A DNA stretch of 64,000 nt from Pelagicoccus enzymogenes (GTDB lineage Bacteria > Verrucomicrobiota > Verrucomicrobiia > Opitutales > Opitutaceae): assembly GCF_014803405.1 (NCBI RefSeq), contig NZ_JACYFG010000038.1:62001-126000 (forward strand). The letters run 5' to 3'. Each line of letters opens with the position of its first letter. The stretch's first letter is position 1. Both the position numbers and the translations under genes were made by a program. Below the pieces are notes generated by a model. That model was not told the origin of the DNA. It saw only the letters and a list, made by a program, of their open reading frames with translations, and did no database searches. Positions 36,535-44,300 of the stretch are shown here, piece after piece.

Positions 36535-39500
36535 CTAGACATCTTCAGGTCGGGACGGAAGCGTAAAGGAAACGCAGGTACCGATACCTGGCGTGGAATC
36601 CAAGGAAATCGTTCCCTTGTGCTTGAGAGCGATGCGTCGGCACACCGCCAAGCCCACGCCCAATCCTTCCGGATGCTGCTCCGGCTTCTCCTGATAGAAA
36701 ATCTTGAAAACCGTATCCTGGTTCACCGGCTCGATCCCGCGGCCGTTGTCGCGCACGGAAACGAGGGTCTGACCGTCCTGAGCCTCCGCTTTGACCACAA
36801 TGCGGGGCGGTCCCGCTCCGACGAAGCAAAGGGCGTTGTCGATCAATTCGGAGAGCAGGTACACCACGAACCGGCGTTCGCCGTAGACAATCAAGTTGCA
36901 TGACTCGCTCACCACTTCCGCGCCCTTCTCCTCCAAGGCTACCGTCTTGGTGGCCAGGACTTCGTTCAAGGCGCTCTCCAAGGAAAACTCCTCGAAATCC
37001 GCGGCCCGCGTTTCGATACGGGTGTAGGTGAGTAGGCCGTTGATCATCTCCTTGAGCTTGAAGGCTCCGGAATGGGCAAACTCTAGGTACTCCTGCAACT
37101 CTTGGTCCTCCCCTTCCAAGCGCTTCTTCAAGAGGTCCAAGTAACCGCTGACGGCGCGGAGCGGCGTTTGCATGTCATGGGAAACTGCATACGCGAACTG
37201 CTCCAAGTCGAGCTTCGCGTTGCTGAGAGCATCCGTGCGCGACTTGAGCGCTGCTTCTGTCTCCTTGATCGCTGAAATGTCCACCAAAGTCAGCACCGCG
37301 CCCGCCGATTGCTCGCGGCCCGTCATGTAAGGATAGATACGCATCAGATGCCAATTGCCCGAACGGTCGCGCGCTTCCCTGATGATGGGCTCGCGGCTCT
37401 CGATAACCCGGTCGACCAATTGCGAAATGTTTTCGCTGTCCACCAGATTGAAGGTGATATGCTCGAACGGACGCCCAATGTCCATCGGCAGCAGATTGAA
37501 AACCGACGCGATGGCTGGAGTGAATTTTCGGATACGCCTTTCGCTGTCGATAAACACCGTTCCGATCTCCGTGCTTTGCAGCAGGTTGTCGATATCAGTA
37601 TTGAGCAGGATCAGCTCGTGGTTCTTCTTCTCGTATTCGGTGTTAACAGTGAAGAGCTCTTCGTTCACCGACTGCAACTCCTCGTTGGTGGACTGCAGCT
37701 CCTCGTTGGAAGCGAGCATCTCTTCATTGGTCGCCTGCAGCTCCTCGTTGGTGGTTTCCAACTCCTCGATCGTCGCCTGCAGGTTTTCTCGGGTGTACTG
37801 CAACTCCTTCTCCAAATCAAAGATACGACTGAGCGATTCGGCATCCGCATCGAAGCTCATCTCCGAAACGTCGTCCGGCGTCGTCTCTGCCCCTCGACGT
37901 TCCAGGAACTGGACCAGCAAGTACTGTTCGTCCCTCAGCGGCTTGACCGTAATGTCCAGCAAGACCCGCTCCTCAGCGTTCTCGTCGAGCGGCACGTTGT
38001 TCAAAGTGAAGGCGACCCGCTTGTTTTCCACCCGCTTGAGAGCGGTGCTGACCGCCAGGCGCAAGCTGCCTTCGATCATGTTCAACACGTCCAGCGAAGT
38101 CCTTCCCCGCGGAGTCCGAATATAGTTCGAGGCATCCCCGAAGATCTGGATCAACTCGTTCTTGGGCCCCACCAGCAAACTCGGCGGCATGTACTCGCCC
38201 AGCAGCGCATCGTAGACATGCAAGAGCTCCACGTCCTCCCTGCGCTGCCGCGATACGCCAAAGAGAGAACTGTTCTGCCGATTCCGTTCGCCGGAACGGG
38301 CGGCGATATCGACTTGCTCCGGCAGGTTGATCAGCGGGGCGATGCGCACGTCCTTGCGCTTCACATACATGTTCCAGGTGCGGCTGATGCTGTCGAACTC
38401 GCCCTCCAGATCGCCCAAGGTTTCGCTGGGGCCGAGAAAGAGAGTGCCTCCCACGTTGAGGGAAAACAGGAACATGGAGATCACCTTCTTCTGGGCTAGC
38501 GGCTGGAAGTAGATGAGCAGGTTGCGGCAGCTCACGAAGTCCATCTTGGTGAAAGGCGGATCCTTCAACAGGTTCTGCTCCGCGAATACGATCATCTTAC
38601 GCAGGTCCGCATTCACTTGGTAGGCCTCGCCGTGCACCTTGAAATGCCGCTCCAGGCGAGACTTGGAAATGAGCTCCAAGCTTTCCGGCGAATAGATTCC
38701 TGCAGCGGCAAAGGTTACCGACTCCGCATGCAGGTCAGTCGCGAAGATCTTCACGTCCAACTTCAAATTGAAGCGCTCGATGGCCTCCTGAAAGAGGATA
38801 GCGATCGAGTAGGCCTCCTCGCCGGTGGCGCAGGCCGGCACCCATATGCGCACTTGCTCGCCACTGGACTTGCCTCGCACGATCGAGGGTATGACCTTGT
38901 CCTCCAACAAGGCAAAGGCGTCCAGGTCGCGGAAGAATTTGGTAACGCCAATCAAGAGGTCTTGGTAGAGCAGGTGAACCTCCTGAGGCTTGCGATCCAT
39001 CACCGCGACGTACTGCTCGAGCGTATCCACCTTGTGATGCTGCATGCGCCGCTCGATACGCCGATTAACGGTCGTTGCCTTGTAGTAGGAAAAGTCAGTT
39101 TTGAATGCCGAACGCAAGCGCTGGAAAATTGCCAAGTACTGGTCCATCTGCGTCTTGGGCCCCGGGGCGGCCACAATTCCAGGGTCCGATACGGACCCCC
39201 CAATGTGCTCCAGCAGCACCTTCGGCATTTCCGTGGGCGACAAGACGAAGTCCACCAGGCCGGTGTCGGTCGCGCTGCGCGGCATGCCGTTGAACTTGGC
39301 GGACTCCTCGTCCTGAGCGATCACCAGCCCTCCCGCGTCATGCACGTCCACGATGCCGCGCGAGCCGTCCGACCCCGTGCCCGAGAGCACGATTGCGATC
39401 CCCTTGGCCCCGATGTCCTTGGCCATGGAGGTGAAAAACACGTCGATCGGCAAACTCAGGGAACCACGCGTCTCCTTGTCCTTGAGATAGAGGCAGCGAT

Positions 39501-39759
39501 CCGACATCTCCATCTCCTTCTTGGGCGGAATCAAGTAAACCGAGTCCGCCTCCACCTCCACCTTGTCCTCCACCAGATGGATCGGCATGTCCGTGTGCCG
39601 CGAAAGCAGCTCGTCCATCACGCTCTTGAAATCGGGCGAGAGGTGCTGCACCACCACGAACGACAGCCCGGTACGCGAGGGCATTTCAGAGAAGAACTGA
39701 ACAAGGGCTTCCAAGCCACCCGCCGACGCTCCAATTCCAACGATATATTCTGGTTTCAT
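36535..39759 (-). CDS. CheB/CheR/PAS/histidine kinase fusion
   Basis: 1074 residues. Order: active-looking CheB methylesterase (about 1-190; Ser in GIGASAGGLEAL, His in VVQHLSPDF, Asp in SGTGSDGSRGI), CheR methyltransferase (about 215-480; VPACATGEEAYSIAI, NLLKDPPFTKMDFVSCRNLLIYF), a linker domain, a coiled coil with T/S-N-E-E-L-Q repeats (about 650-705), PAS (STEIGTVFIDSERRIRKFTPA), HisKA with His in AVSHDMQTPL and HATPase_c (ELIDNALCF, RDNGRGIE, GLGVGLAVC). Such fusions couple receptor-type methylation chemistry to a kinase and are soluble. Paralogue of the gene at 32575-36123, with 411 bp between them. No MCP gene is nearby. Confidence 0.93.
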   Translation of the reverse strand: MKPEYIVGIGASAGGLEALVQFFSEMPSRTGLSFVVVQHLSPDFKSVMDELLSRHTDMPIHLVEDKVEVEADSVYLIPPKKEMEMSDRCLYLKDKETRGSLSLPIDVFFTSMAKDIGAKGIAIVLSGTGSDGSRGIVDVHDAGGLVIAQDEESAKFNGMPRSATDTGLVDFVLSPTEMPKVLLEHIGGSVSDPGIVAAPGPKTQMDQYLAIFQRLRSAFKTDFSYYKATTVNRRIERRMQHHKVDTLEQYVAVMDRKPQEVHLLYQDLLIGVTKFFRDLDAFALLEDKVIPSIVRGKSSGEQVRIWVPACATGEEAYSIAILFQEAIERFNLKLDVKIFATDLHAESVTFAAAGIYSPESLELISKSRLERHFKVHGEAYQVNADLRKMIVFAEQNLLKDPPFTKMDFVSCRNLLIYFQPLAQKKVISMFLFSLNVGGTLFLGPSETLGDLEGEFDSISRTWNMYVKRKDVRIAPLINLPEQVDIAARSGERNRQNSSLFGVSRQRREDVELLHVYDALLGEYMPPSLLVGPKNELIQIFGDASNYIRTPRGRTSLDVLNMIEGSLRLAVSTALKRVENKRVAFTLNNVPLDENAEERVLLDITVKPLRDEQYLLVQFLERRGAETTPDDVSEMSFDADAESLSRIFDLEKELQYTRENLQATIEELETTNEELQATNEEMLASNEELQSTNEELQSVNEELFTVNTEYEKKNHELILLNTDIDNLLQSTEIGTVFIDSERRIRKFTPAIASVFNLLPMDIGRPFEHITFNLVDSENISQLVDRVIESREPIIREARDRSGNWHLMRIYPYMTGREQSAGAVLTLVDISAIKETEAALKSRTDALSNAKLDLEQFAYAVSHDMQTPLRAVSGYLDLLKKRLEGEDQELQEYLEFAHSGAFKLKEMINGLLTYTRIETRAADFEEFSLESALNEVLATKTVALEEKGAEVVSESCNLIVYGERRFVVYLLSELIDNALCFVGAGPPRIVVKAEAQDGQTLVSVRDNGRGIEPVNQDTVFKIFYQEKPEQHPEGLGVGLAVCRRIALKHKGTISLDSTPGIGTCVSFTLPSRPEDV

Positions 39760-39826
39760 TCAAAAACGTTAATCAGGCCGCAACCGTATCTGTTTCTTAG
39801 ATACATCAACAATTGCCGCAAAAAAT

Positions 39827-41722
39827 CTACGAAGTCGCCTTGCCGACATGCAAGACCGCAGCCTTCAGTTCATCAATTTTGAAGGGTTTGCTCAGGAAGG
39901 CCGCATCCTTTTCCTGCACCCATTTCGGATCGAGCACACCTGCCCCGTAGCCGCTCATTACCACGATGCGCAGCCCTTCGCGCAAGTAGACCGCCCGGTT
40001 CGCAAGCTCGATCCCACCCAAGAGCGGCATGTTGATGTCGGTCAACAAAACGTCGCAAGGCTGAGTGATGTCTTCCAAGTACTCCAGCGCGTTCAGGCCG
40101 TTTTCCGCGCAGCGGACCTCGCAACCGCAAGCCTCCAGCAAGCGAGCGATGCTGAAGCGAATGATCGGCTCATCATCCACCACCAGCACCGTGGTCGATT
40201 TCCCGATCGCCTCCTCCGGCTTCGCCGCCTCGGGCGCCGCCACCGGCTCCTCCTTCACGGGCGCCTCCAGTTGCTCCACGTTCTCGAGAATAATGCGAAA
40301 CTCGGAGCCGCGGCCCTCCTCGCTATCGAACTCGATCCAAGCGCCGTGCTCCCGCAGCAGGTTGCTCACCACCGACAAGCCCAGACCGCGACCCGCCTTG
40401 GTATCCTTGGTCGTGAAAAACGGCTCGAAAACCCTCAGCTGGTTCTCCGGCGAAATCCCGCATCCCTCGTCCCGCACGGAAATGCAAACGTGACGAGCCC
40501 CTTGGCGAGCGCGCGCCCGCTTCAGCTTGCTCGATTCCATCAAAACCGGGCGGATACGCACCCGCCCCCCATTGGGCATCGCGTCGCAGGCATTCGCCAC
40601 CAAGCCCGCCAGCACCTTGCTCAAGCTGCGTTCGGATATGCTGATGAAAGCGGGTTCCATATCCAAGACGAGATCCACCGAGTGCTCCAGTCCCACGATC
40701 GACTCCAGGTAAGGTTCCCAAGACCTCAGGAAGGACACGACTTCCACGGTAGTCTCCTCCGTGTTCGCTTGCTCCTCTTTCCCGTAAAAAGTCATCAGCT
40801 GCCTCACTAGGTTCGATCCACGCTCGCAGGCCATCTGCAAGTCCTCGATGTGAGCCGCCCAAACCGGATCCACCGTGCTGAGCGTTTCCAGAAAGTCCGC
40901 CTTGGTGCGGGTCATGGCCAAGAGGTTGTTGAACTCGTGGGCGACTCCAAAACAAACCCGGGCCACCGTCTCGAGCTTCTCCCCATCCGCAGCCCTTCGC
41001 TCCATGTCCTTGCGCTCCGTGACGTCCATCACCGTAACCAAGCGGACCGCCCGGCCTCGCCATTCGGACTCCGTGGCCCGCACCTCAAGCAACTTGTCGG
41101 CTCCGCTCGCGACTCCAAAGGAAACCTCGCTCATTCCCGAACGAGGAACCGGCAGCAAGCTGGAGGTACCCTGCAAGTCCTTGCTCTCGTATTCAAAAAT
41201 TTCACACGCTGCCTCGTTGCAGTGGACGATCCGGTTTGCCTCGTCCAAGACCAGCAGCCCGATCTGCTGCGTATCGAGCATGAAGTCCAGCTCCCGGGTC
41301 TTGTGTTCGAGCTCAGTCGTTCGAGCATGGCGCGCCACCGCGAAACGAATCGCCTTCTCCAGCTCCACCGAGTTGTAGCGCCCCTTGACCAGAAAGTCCT
41401 GGGCCCCCGACTTCAAGCAACTCAGCATCATCGCCTGGTCGTCGTTCCCCGTCAGCAAAACGATCGCCGCCGCGGGAAAGAGTTTCCGAGCCGCCTCCAA
41501 GGTCCGCGTCCCAAAGCTTGGCCCCAAGTCCAAGTCCAGTAAAACCACGTCGAAGCCACCGCCCACAGCCAAGGACTCGGCTGCCTCCAAGGACTCCGCC
41601 GTACGCAACTCTATGGGAAAGGAAAATTCCTTCACCCGCTCCGAAACCAGAAAACGATCATCGGAGCTATCGTCTACAAGCAAGACGCGGACGCGTTTGT
41701 CTAGAGCGGCAGAGAGGGACAC
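39827..41722 (-). CDS. Hybrid histidine kinase: REC-PAS-HisKA-HATPase-REC
   Basis: 631 residues, soluble. N-terminal receiver (LLVDDSSDDRFL, Asp in VVLLDLDLGPSFG), PAS about 155-240 (TQQIGLLVLDEANRIVHCNEAA), a HisKA of the FNNLL type (VCFGVAHEFNNLLAMTRTKADF), HATPase_c (LVANACDAMPNGG, RDEGCGISP, GRGLGLSVV), then a C-terminal receiver about 505-625 (VLVVDDEPIIRF, Asp in VLLTDINMPLLGGIEL). The two receivers at opposite ends suggest input by one phosphorelay and output to another. Divergent from the next kinase across a 139-bp promoter region, and on the same strand as the CheB/CheR kinase. Confidence 0.93.
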   Translation of the reverse strand: MSLSAALDKRVRVLLVDDSSDDRFLVSERVKEFSFPIELRTAESLEAAESLAVGGGFDVVLLDLDLGPSFGTRTLEAARKLFPAAAIVLLTGNDDQAMMLSCLKSGAQDFLVKGRYNSVELEKAIRFAVARHARTTELEHKTRELDFMLDTQQIGLLVLDEANRIVHCNEAACEIFEYESKDLQGTSSLLPVPRSGMSEVSFGVASGADKLLEVRATESEWRGRAVRLVTVMDVTERKDMERRAADGEKLETVARVCFGVAHEFNNLLAMTRTKADFLETLSTVDPVWAAHIEDLQMACERGSNLVRQLMTFYGKEEQANTEETTVEVVSFLRSWEPYLESIVGLEHSVDLVLDMEPAFISISERSLSKVLAGLVANACDAMPNGGRVRIRPVLMESSKLKRARARQGARHVCISVRDEGCGISPENQLRVFEPFFTTKDTKAGRGLGLSVVSNLLREHGAWIEFDSEEGRGSEFRIILENVEQLEAPVKEEPVAAPEAAKPEEAIGKSTTVLVVDDEPIIRFSIARLLEACGCEVRCAENGLNALEYLEDITQPCDVLLTDINMPLLGGIELANRAVYLREGLRIVVMSGYGAGVLDPKWVQEKDAAFLSKPFKIDELKAAVLHVGKATS

Positions 41723-41843
41723 GGCTTCAGCTTACAGTTTATCCGAGAATCGCAAACCCCTAAGTGAAATCTTATCTAATTCCTTAGAGGATTTGCATTT
41801 ATGAGTAATTACACTCTATTGGTAGCCGAACTCTAATTCGCAT

Positions 41844-41857
41844 GTTCGCGCGCGAAC
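41844..41857. promoter_or_regulatory. 14-bp perfect palindrome in a kinase leader
   Basis: GTTCGCGCGCGAAC lies 4 nt before the ATG at 41862, where a ribosome binding site would be expected and none is visible. It could be an operator or a translation-blocking hairpin. Function is inferred from position only. Confidence 0.4.
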
Positions 41858-41861
41858 GCTA

Positions 41862-43520
41862 ATGACGGATCCAACTCCATCCTCGAATCAACTAGAGCGA
41901 GCCTTGACCGTGCTCATCGTCGACGACAGCGAATCCGACGCGGAAATCGTCGCCTACACTCTGGAAAACAAGCAACTGCGCCGCAGCTACCGTACGCATC
42001 CGGCGAGAGACCTCGCCACCGCCCTGCAGCAACTCGAAGCCCGATCCTTCGACATCGTCCTGCTCGACCTCGGACTGCCCGACTCCCAAGGAATCGCCTC
42101 CGTCAAAAAAGTCCTCGAGAGCGCCCGCTGCCCCATCGTCGTGCTGAGCGGACAAGACGATGAAACAGTGGCCATCCAAGCCGTGCAATCCGGAGCCCAA
42201 GACTACCTGCTGAAAGACGAAATCACCGCCCGCTCCCTCGAGAAAGCAATACTGTATTCAATTGAAAGATACGCGCTGCAAACGGAGCTAAGCCTCTCGA
42301 AGGAAAAGGCCGAAGCCGCCAACCAAGCCAAAAGCGACTTCCTCGCCGTCATGAGCCACGAGTTCCGCACCCCCATGAACGGCATCATCGGCAACCTCAA
42401 CCTGATGCGCTCCCTGGACCTGCCGATCGAAGCCTGCGAACTGCTCTCGGACATGGAAATGTGCGCCAACAGCCAGATGGATCTCATCGACGACCTGCTC
42501 GACATATCCAGCATCGAGGCCAGCAAGCTACAAATCGAAGCCGAAGCCTTCGACCCCCATCAGCTCATCCGTTCAGCCGTCAAGATCGTGAGCTTCAGCG
42601 CCAAAAGCAAAGGGCTGGACCTGCTCACCTCCATCGATCCCAGCATTCCCCAATACTTCGTCGCGGACCAGCACCGCCTCCGCCAAATCCTCATCAACCT
42701 CCTCGGCAACGCCATAAAGTTCACCCACAAAGGAGAGATACGCCTGAAAGCGCAACGCTCCGCTCCCAACGAACTCTTCATCTCCGTGCACGACACCGGA
42801 GTAGGAATCGACCCCGACAAGACCCACACCATCTTTGACGCCTTCACCCAAGCGGACTCCTCCTACGACCGCCCCTACAAAGGCAGCGGACTTGGCCTCA
42901 CCATCTGCAAACGGCTCGTGGAAATTATGGGCGGAAAGATCGGAGTCGAGAGCACTCCGGGAGTCGGCTCCGTTTTCAGCTTCACCGTCGTCGACCACTC
43001 CCAGTCAAAAGGCAAGAGACCCCAGCAAGGAAAACTCAACCCCGTTCCCATCCCACACATCTCCGTCTTGCTCATCGAAGACGAACCCCTCAGCCGCAAC
43101 CTGATGGTCGCAACCCTCGAATCCCGCGGCATCACTCCACTGGTCGCCCAAGACGGCTTGGAAGGCATACAGCTCGCCCTCAACTACCACTGCGACCTTA
43201 TCCTCGTCGACTTGCGCATGCCCCTGCTTGACGGATACGAAACCACCCGCCGCATCCTCGCTAGCCTGCCCAGCTCACGCCCCCATCCTTACATCACCGC
43301 CCTCACCGCCTGCGACTCAGATCGCGACCGGCAAAAGTGCAAAGAGGTCGGCATGGACGACTTCATCCCCAAGCCCGTGCGCGACGAAGACCTAAATCGC
43401 GTCCTCTCCGCCGCCGCCCAACGCGCCCACGCCCCCCACGAGAAGCCAAGTCCCGACCGCTCCACTCACTCTCAAAAAGCTTCCAGCTCCCAATTCCGCT
43501 CCTGGCCCTCAAGCCACTAG
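41862..43520 (+). CDS. Hybrid histidine kinase: REC-HisKA-HATPase-REC
   Basis: 552 residues, soluble. Receiver 1 about 15-135 (LIVDDSESDAEIV, Asp in IVLLDLGLPDSQGI, Lys in YLLKDEI), HisKA (FLAVMSHEFRTPMNGIIGNL), HATPase_c (NLLGNAIKFTH, DTGVGIDPD, GSGLGLTIC), receiver 2 about 400-520 (LLIEDEPLSRNLM, Asp in LILVDLRMPLLDGYET, Lys in FIPKPVRDED), then a Ser/Pro-rich tail. Receiver 1 resembles the N-terminal receiver of the divergent kinase at 39827, which suggests a common input. No membrane or periplasmic sensor part is present. A bidirectional hairpin terminator follows (43542-43572). Confidence 0.93.
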   Translation: MTDPTPSSNQLERALTVLIVDDSESDAEIVAYTLENKQLRRSYRTHPARDLATALQQLEARSFDIVLLDLGLPDSQGIASVKKVLESARCPIVVLSGQDDETVAIQAVQSGAQDYLLKDEITARSLEKAILYSIERYALQTELSLSKEKAEAANQAKSDFLAVMSHEFRTPMNGIIGNLNLMRSLDLPIEACELLSDMEMCANSQMDLIDDLLDISSIEASKLQIEAEAFDPHQLIRSAVKIVSFSAKSKGLDLLTSIDPSIPQYFVADQHRLRQILINLLGNAIKFTHKGEIRLKAQRSAPNELFISVHDTGVGIDPDKTHTIFDAFTQADSSYDRPYKGSGLGLTICKRLVEIMGGKIGVESTPGVGSVFSFTVVDHSQSKGKRPQQGKLNPVPIPHISVLLIEDEPLSRNLMVATLESRGITPLVAQDGLEGIQLALNYHCDLILVDLRMPLLDGYETTRRILASLPSSRPHPYITALTACDSDRDRQKCKEVGMDDFIPKPVRDEDLNRVLSAAAQRAHAPHEKPSPDRSTHSQKASSSQFRSWPSSH

Positions 43521-43541
43521 AGCAGGCGACACAACTCCAAC

Positions 43542-43572
43542 AAAAAACCGCCACTCGCGGAGAGTGACGGTT
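43542..43572 (-). terminator. Orphan/bidirectional terminator
   Basis: Stem AACCGCCACTC (43546-43556) with GAGTGACGGTT (43562-43572), A-run on the left (43542-43547) and TTTT on the right. Copy of the tRNA terminator. It can also stop the kinase transcript that ends at 43520. Confidence 0.7.
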
Positions 43573-43581
43573 TTAAGAAAA

Positions 43582-43600
43582 TGGTACCCCGTAGGGGATT
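43582..43600 (-). pseudogene. tRNA-Glu 3' fragment
   Basis: 19 nt identical to the 3' end (CCA plus acceptor and start of the T arm) of the tRNA-Glu genes at 43763 and 44039; the rest of the tRNA is missing. It is part of the 79-bp direct repeat. Confidence 0.8.
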
Positions 43601-43722
43601 GGTTCGCTACGCTCAGGGCTGCGCCCCGACCTGAAGGTCGCCCCTCTCCGCTCGCAAGCTCGCTCCGTCGAACCCCTTCCACGGGCTTCTCATCCCCGAA
43701 CCGCAGGCGACACAACTCCAAC

Positions 43723-43753
43723 AAAAAACCGCCACTCGCGGAGAGTGACGGTT
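43723..43753 (-). terminator. Terminator of tRNA-Glu copy 1
   Basis: Minus-strand transcript forms AACCGUCACUC / GAGUGGCGGUU (43753-43743 with 43737-43727; a U-G wobble replaces the one mismatch) followed by a U-run (43728-43723), 10 nt after the tRNA CCA end. Confidence 0.85.
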
Positions 43754-43762
43754 TTAAGAAAA

Positions 43763-43840
43763 TGGTACCCCGTAGGGGATTCGAACCCCTGTCGCATGGA
43801 TGAAAACCATGTGTCCTAGGCCGGGCTAGACGAACGGGGC
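43763..43840 (-). tRNA. tRNA-Glu (anticodon TTC), copy 1
   Basis: 78 nt including an encoded CCA. Acceptor GCCCCGT pairs with ACGGGGT (first pair G-U). Anticodon stem CATGG / CCATG encloses TTTTCAT with anticodon TTC; T arm AGGGG-TTCGAAT-CCCCT is canonical. Own promoter (43859-43886) and terminator, so it is a monocistronic unit. Identical in sequence to copy 2. Confidence 0.97.
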
Positions 43841-43858
43841 GTTAGCCAAGAGTCGCGG

Positions 43859-43886
43859 AAGCTAGGACTAAGTCCCTCCCATGCAA
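43859..43886 (-). promoter_or_regulatory. Promoter of tRNA-Glu copy 1
   Basis: On the minus strand: TTGCAT, 16 nt, TAGCTT, placed about 20 nt before the tRNA 5' end. The same layout precedes copy 2 (TTGCGC-16-TACTTT), and CTCTTGGCTAAC is shared between -10 and the tRNA. Confidence 0.55.
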
Positions 43887-43998
43887 GCAAGTTTTACCAA
43901 AAAGTTCTCCTTTCCCCGAAACCGACACCTAGGCCCCCTTTCCATCAGATCCATCAAAACCAATCTGAGAAATCTGTGGTCCCCCTTCTTCGCCCAAC

Positions 43999-44029
43999 AA
44001 AAAACCGCCACTCGCGAAGAGTGACGGTT
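43999..44029 (-). terminator. Terminator of tRNA-Glu copy 2
   Basis: Same hairpin as at 43723-43753, with loop GCGAA instead of GCGGA, and an A-run at 43999-44004 (U-run in the transcript). Confidence 0.85.
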
Positions 44030-44038
44030 TTAAGAAAA

Positions 44039-44116
44039 TGGTACCCCGTAGGGGATTCGAACCCCTGTCGCATGGATGAAAACCATGTGTCCTAGGCCGG
44101 GCTAGACGAACGGGGC
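44039..44116 (-). tRNA. tRNA-Glu (anticodon TTC), copy 2
   Basis: 78 nt including CCA, the same sequence as copy 1 198 bp away. Anticodon loop TTTTCAT reads TTC. The first 12 nt upstream (GGCTCTTGGCTAAC region) are also nearly shared, so the whole promoter-tRNA-terminator cassette was duplicated. Confidence 0.97.
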
Positions 44117-44134
44117 GTTAGCCAAGAGCCGCCG

Positions 44135-44162
44135 AAAGTAGAAATCCGACTTCCCTGCGCAA
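44135..44162 (-). promoter_or_regulatory. Promoter of tRNA-Glu copy 2
   Basis: On the minus strand: TTGCGC, 16 nt, TACTTT, at the same distance from the tRNA as in copy 1. Although the spacers differ, position and box types agree. Confidence 0.55.
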
Positions 44163-44300
44163 GGCTTTTTTTCCAGAAAAACCTATCTATTTCCCAATCA
44201 ACAGCTTTCAAACTGTTCGAAACCGCCCTACCCGCTCTTGCCATCCCCCGAAACCGTCCCCACTCTCCTCCTCGTAGCCAACCTTCCCGCCTTCCTCCTT

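Larger units (their letters stand above)
43522..43781. repeat. 79-bp direct repeat containing a tRNA 3' end
   Basis: 43522-43600 and 43703-43781 are identical over 79 bp. The unit runs from GCAGGCGACACAACTCC through the hairpin terminator into the last 19 nt of the tRNA-Glu gene. The second copy continues into the complete tRNA; the first breaks off into 102 bp of unrelated GC-rich sequence. Confidence 0.9.

Noticed and set aside
38617-39882. 421-codon plus-strand frame opposite the CheB/CheR kinase
   Set aside because: Antisense to intact CheB and CheR motifs; His/Arg/Leu-rich without pattern.
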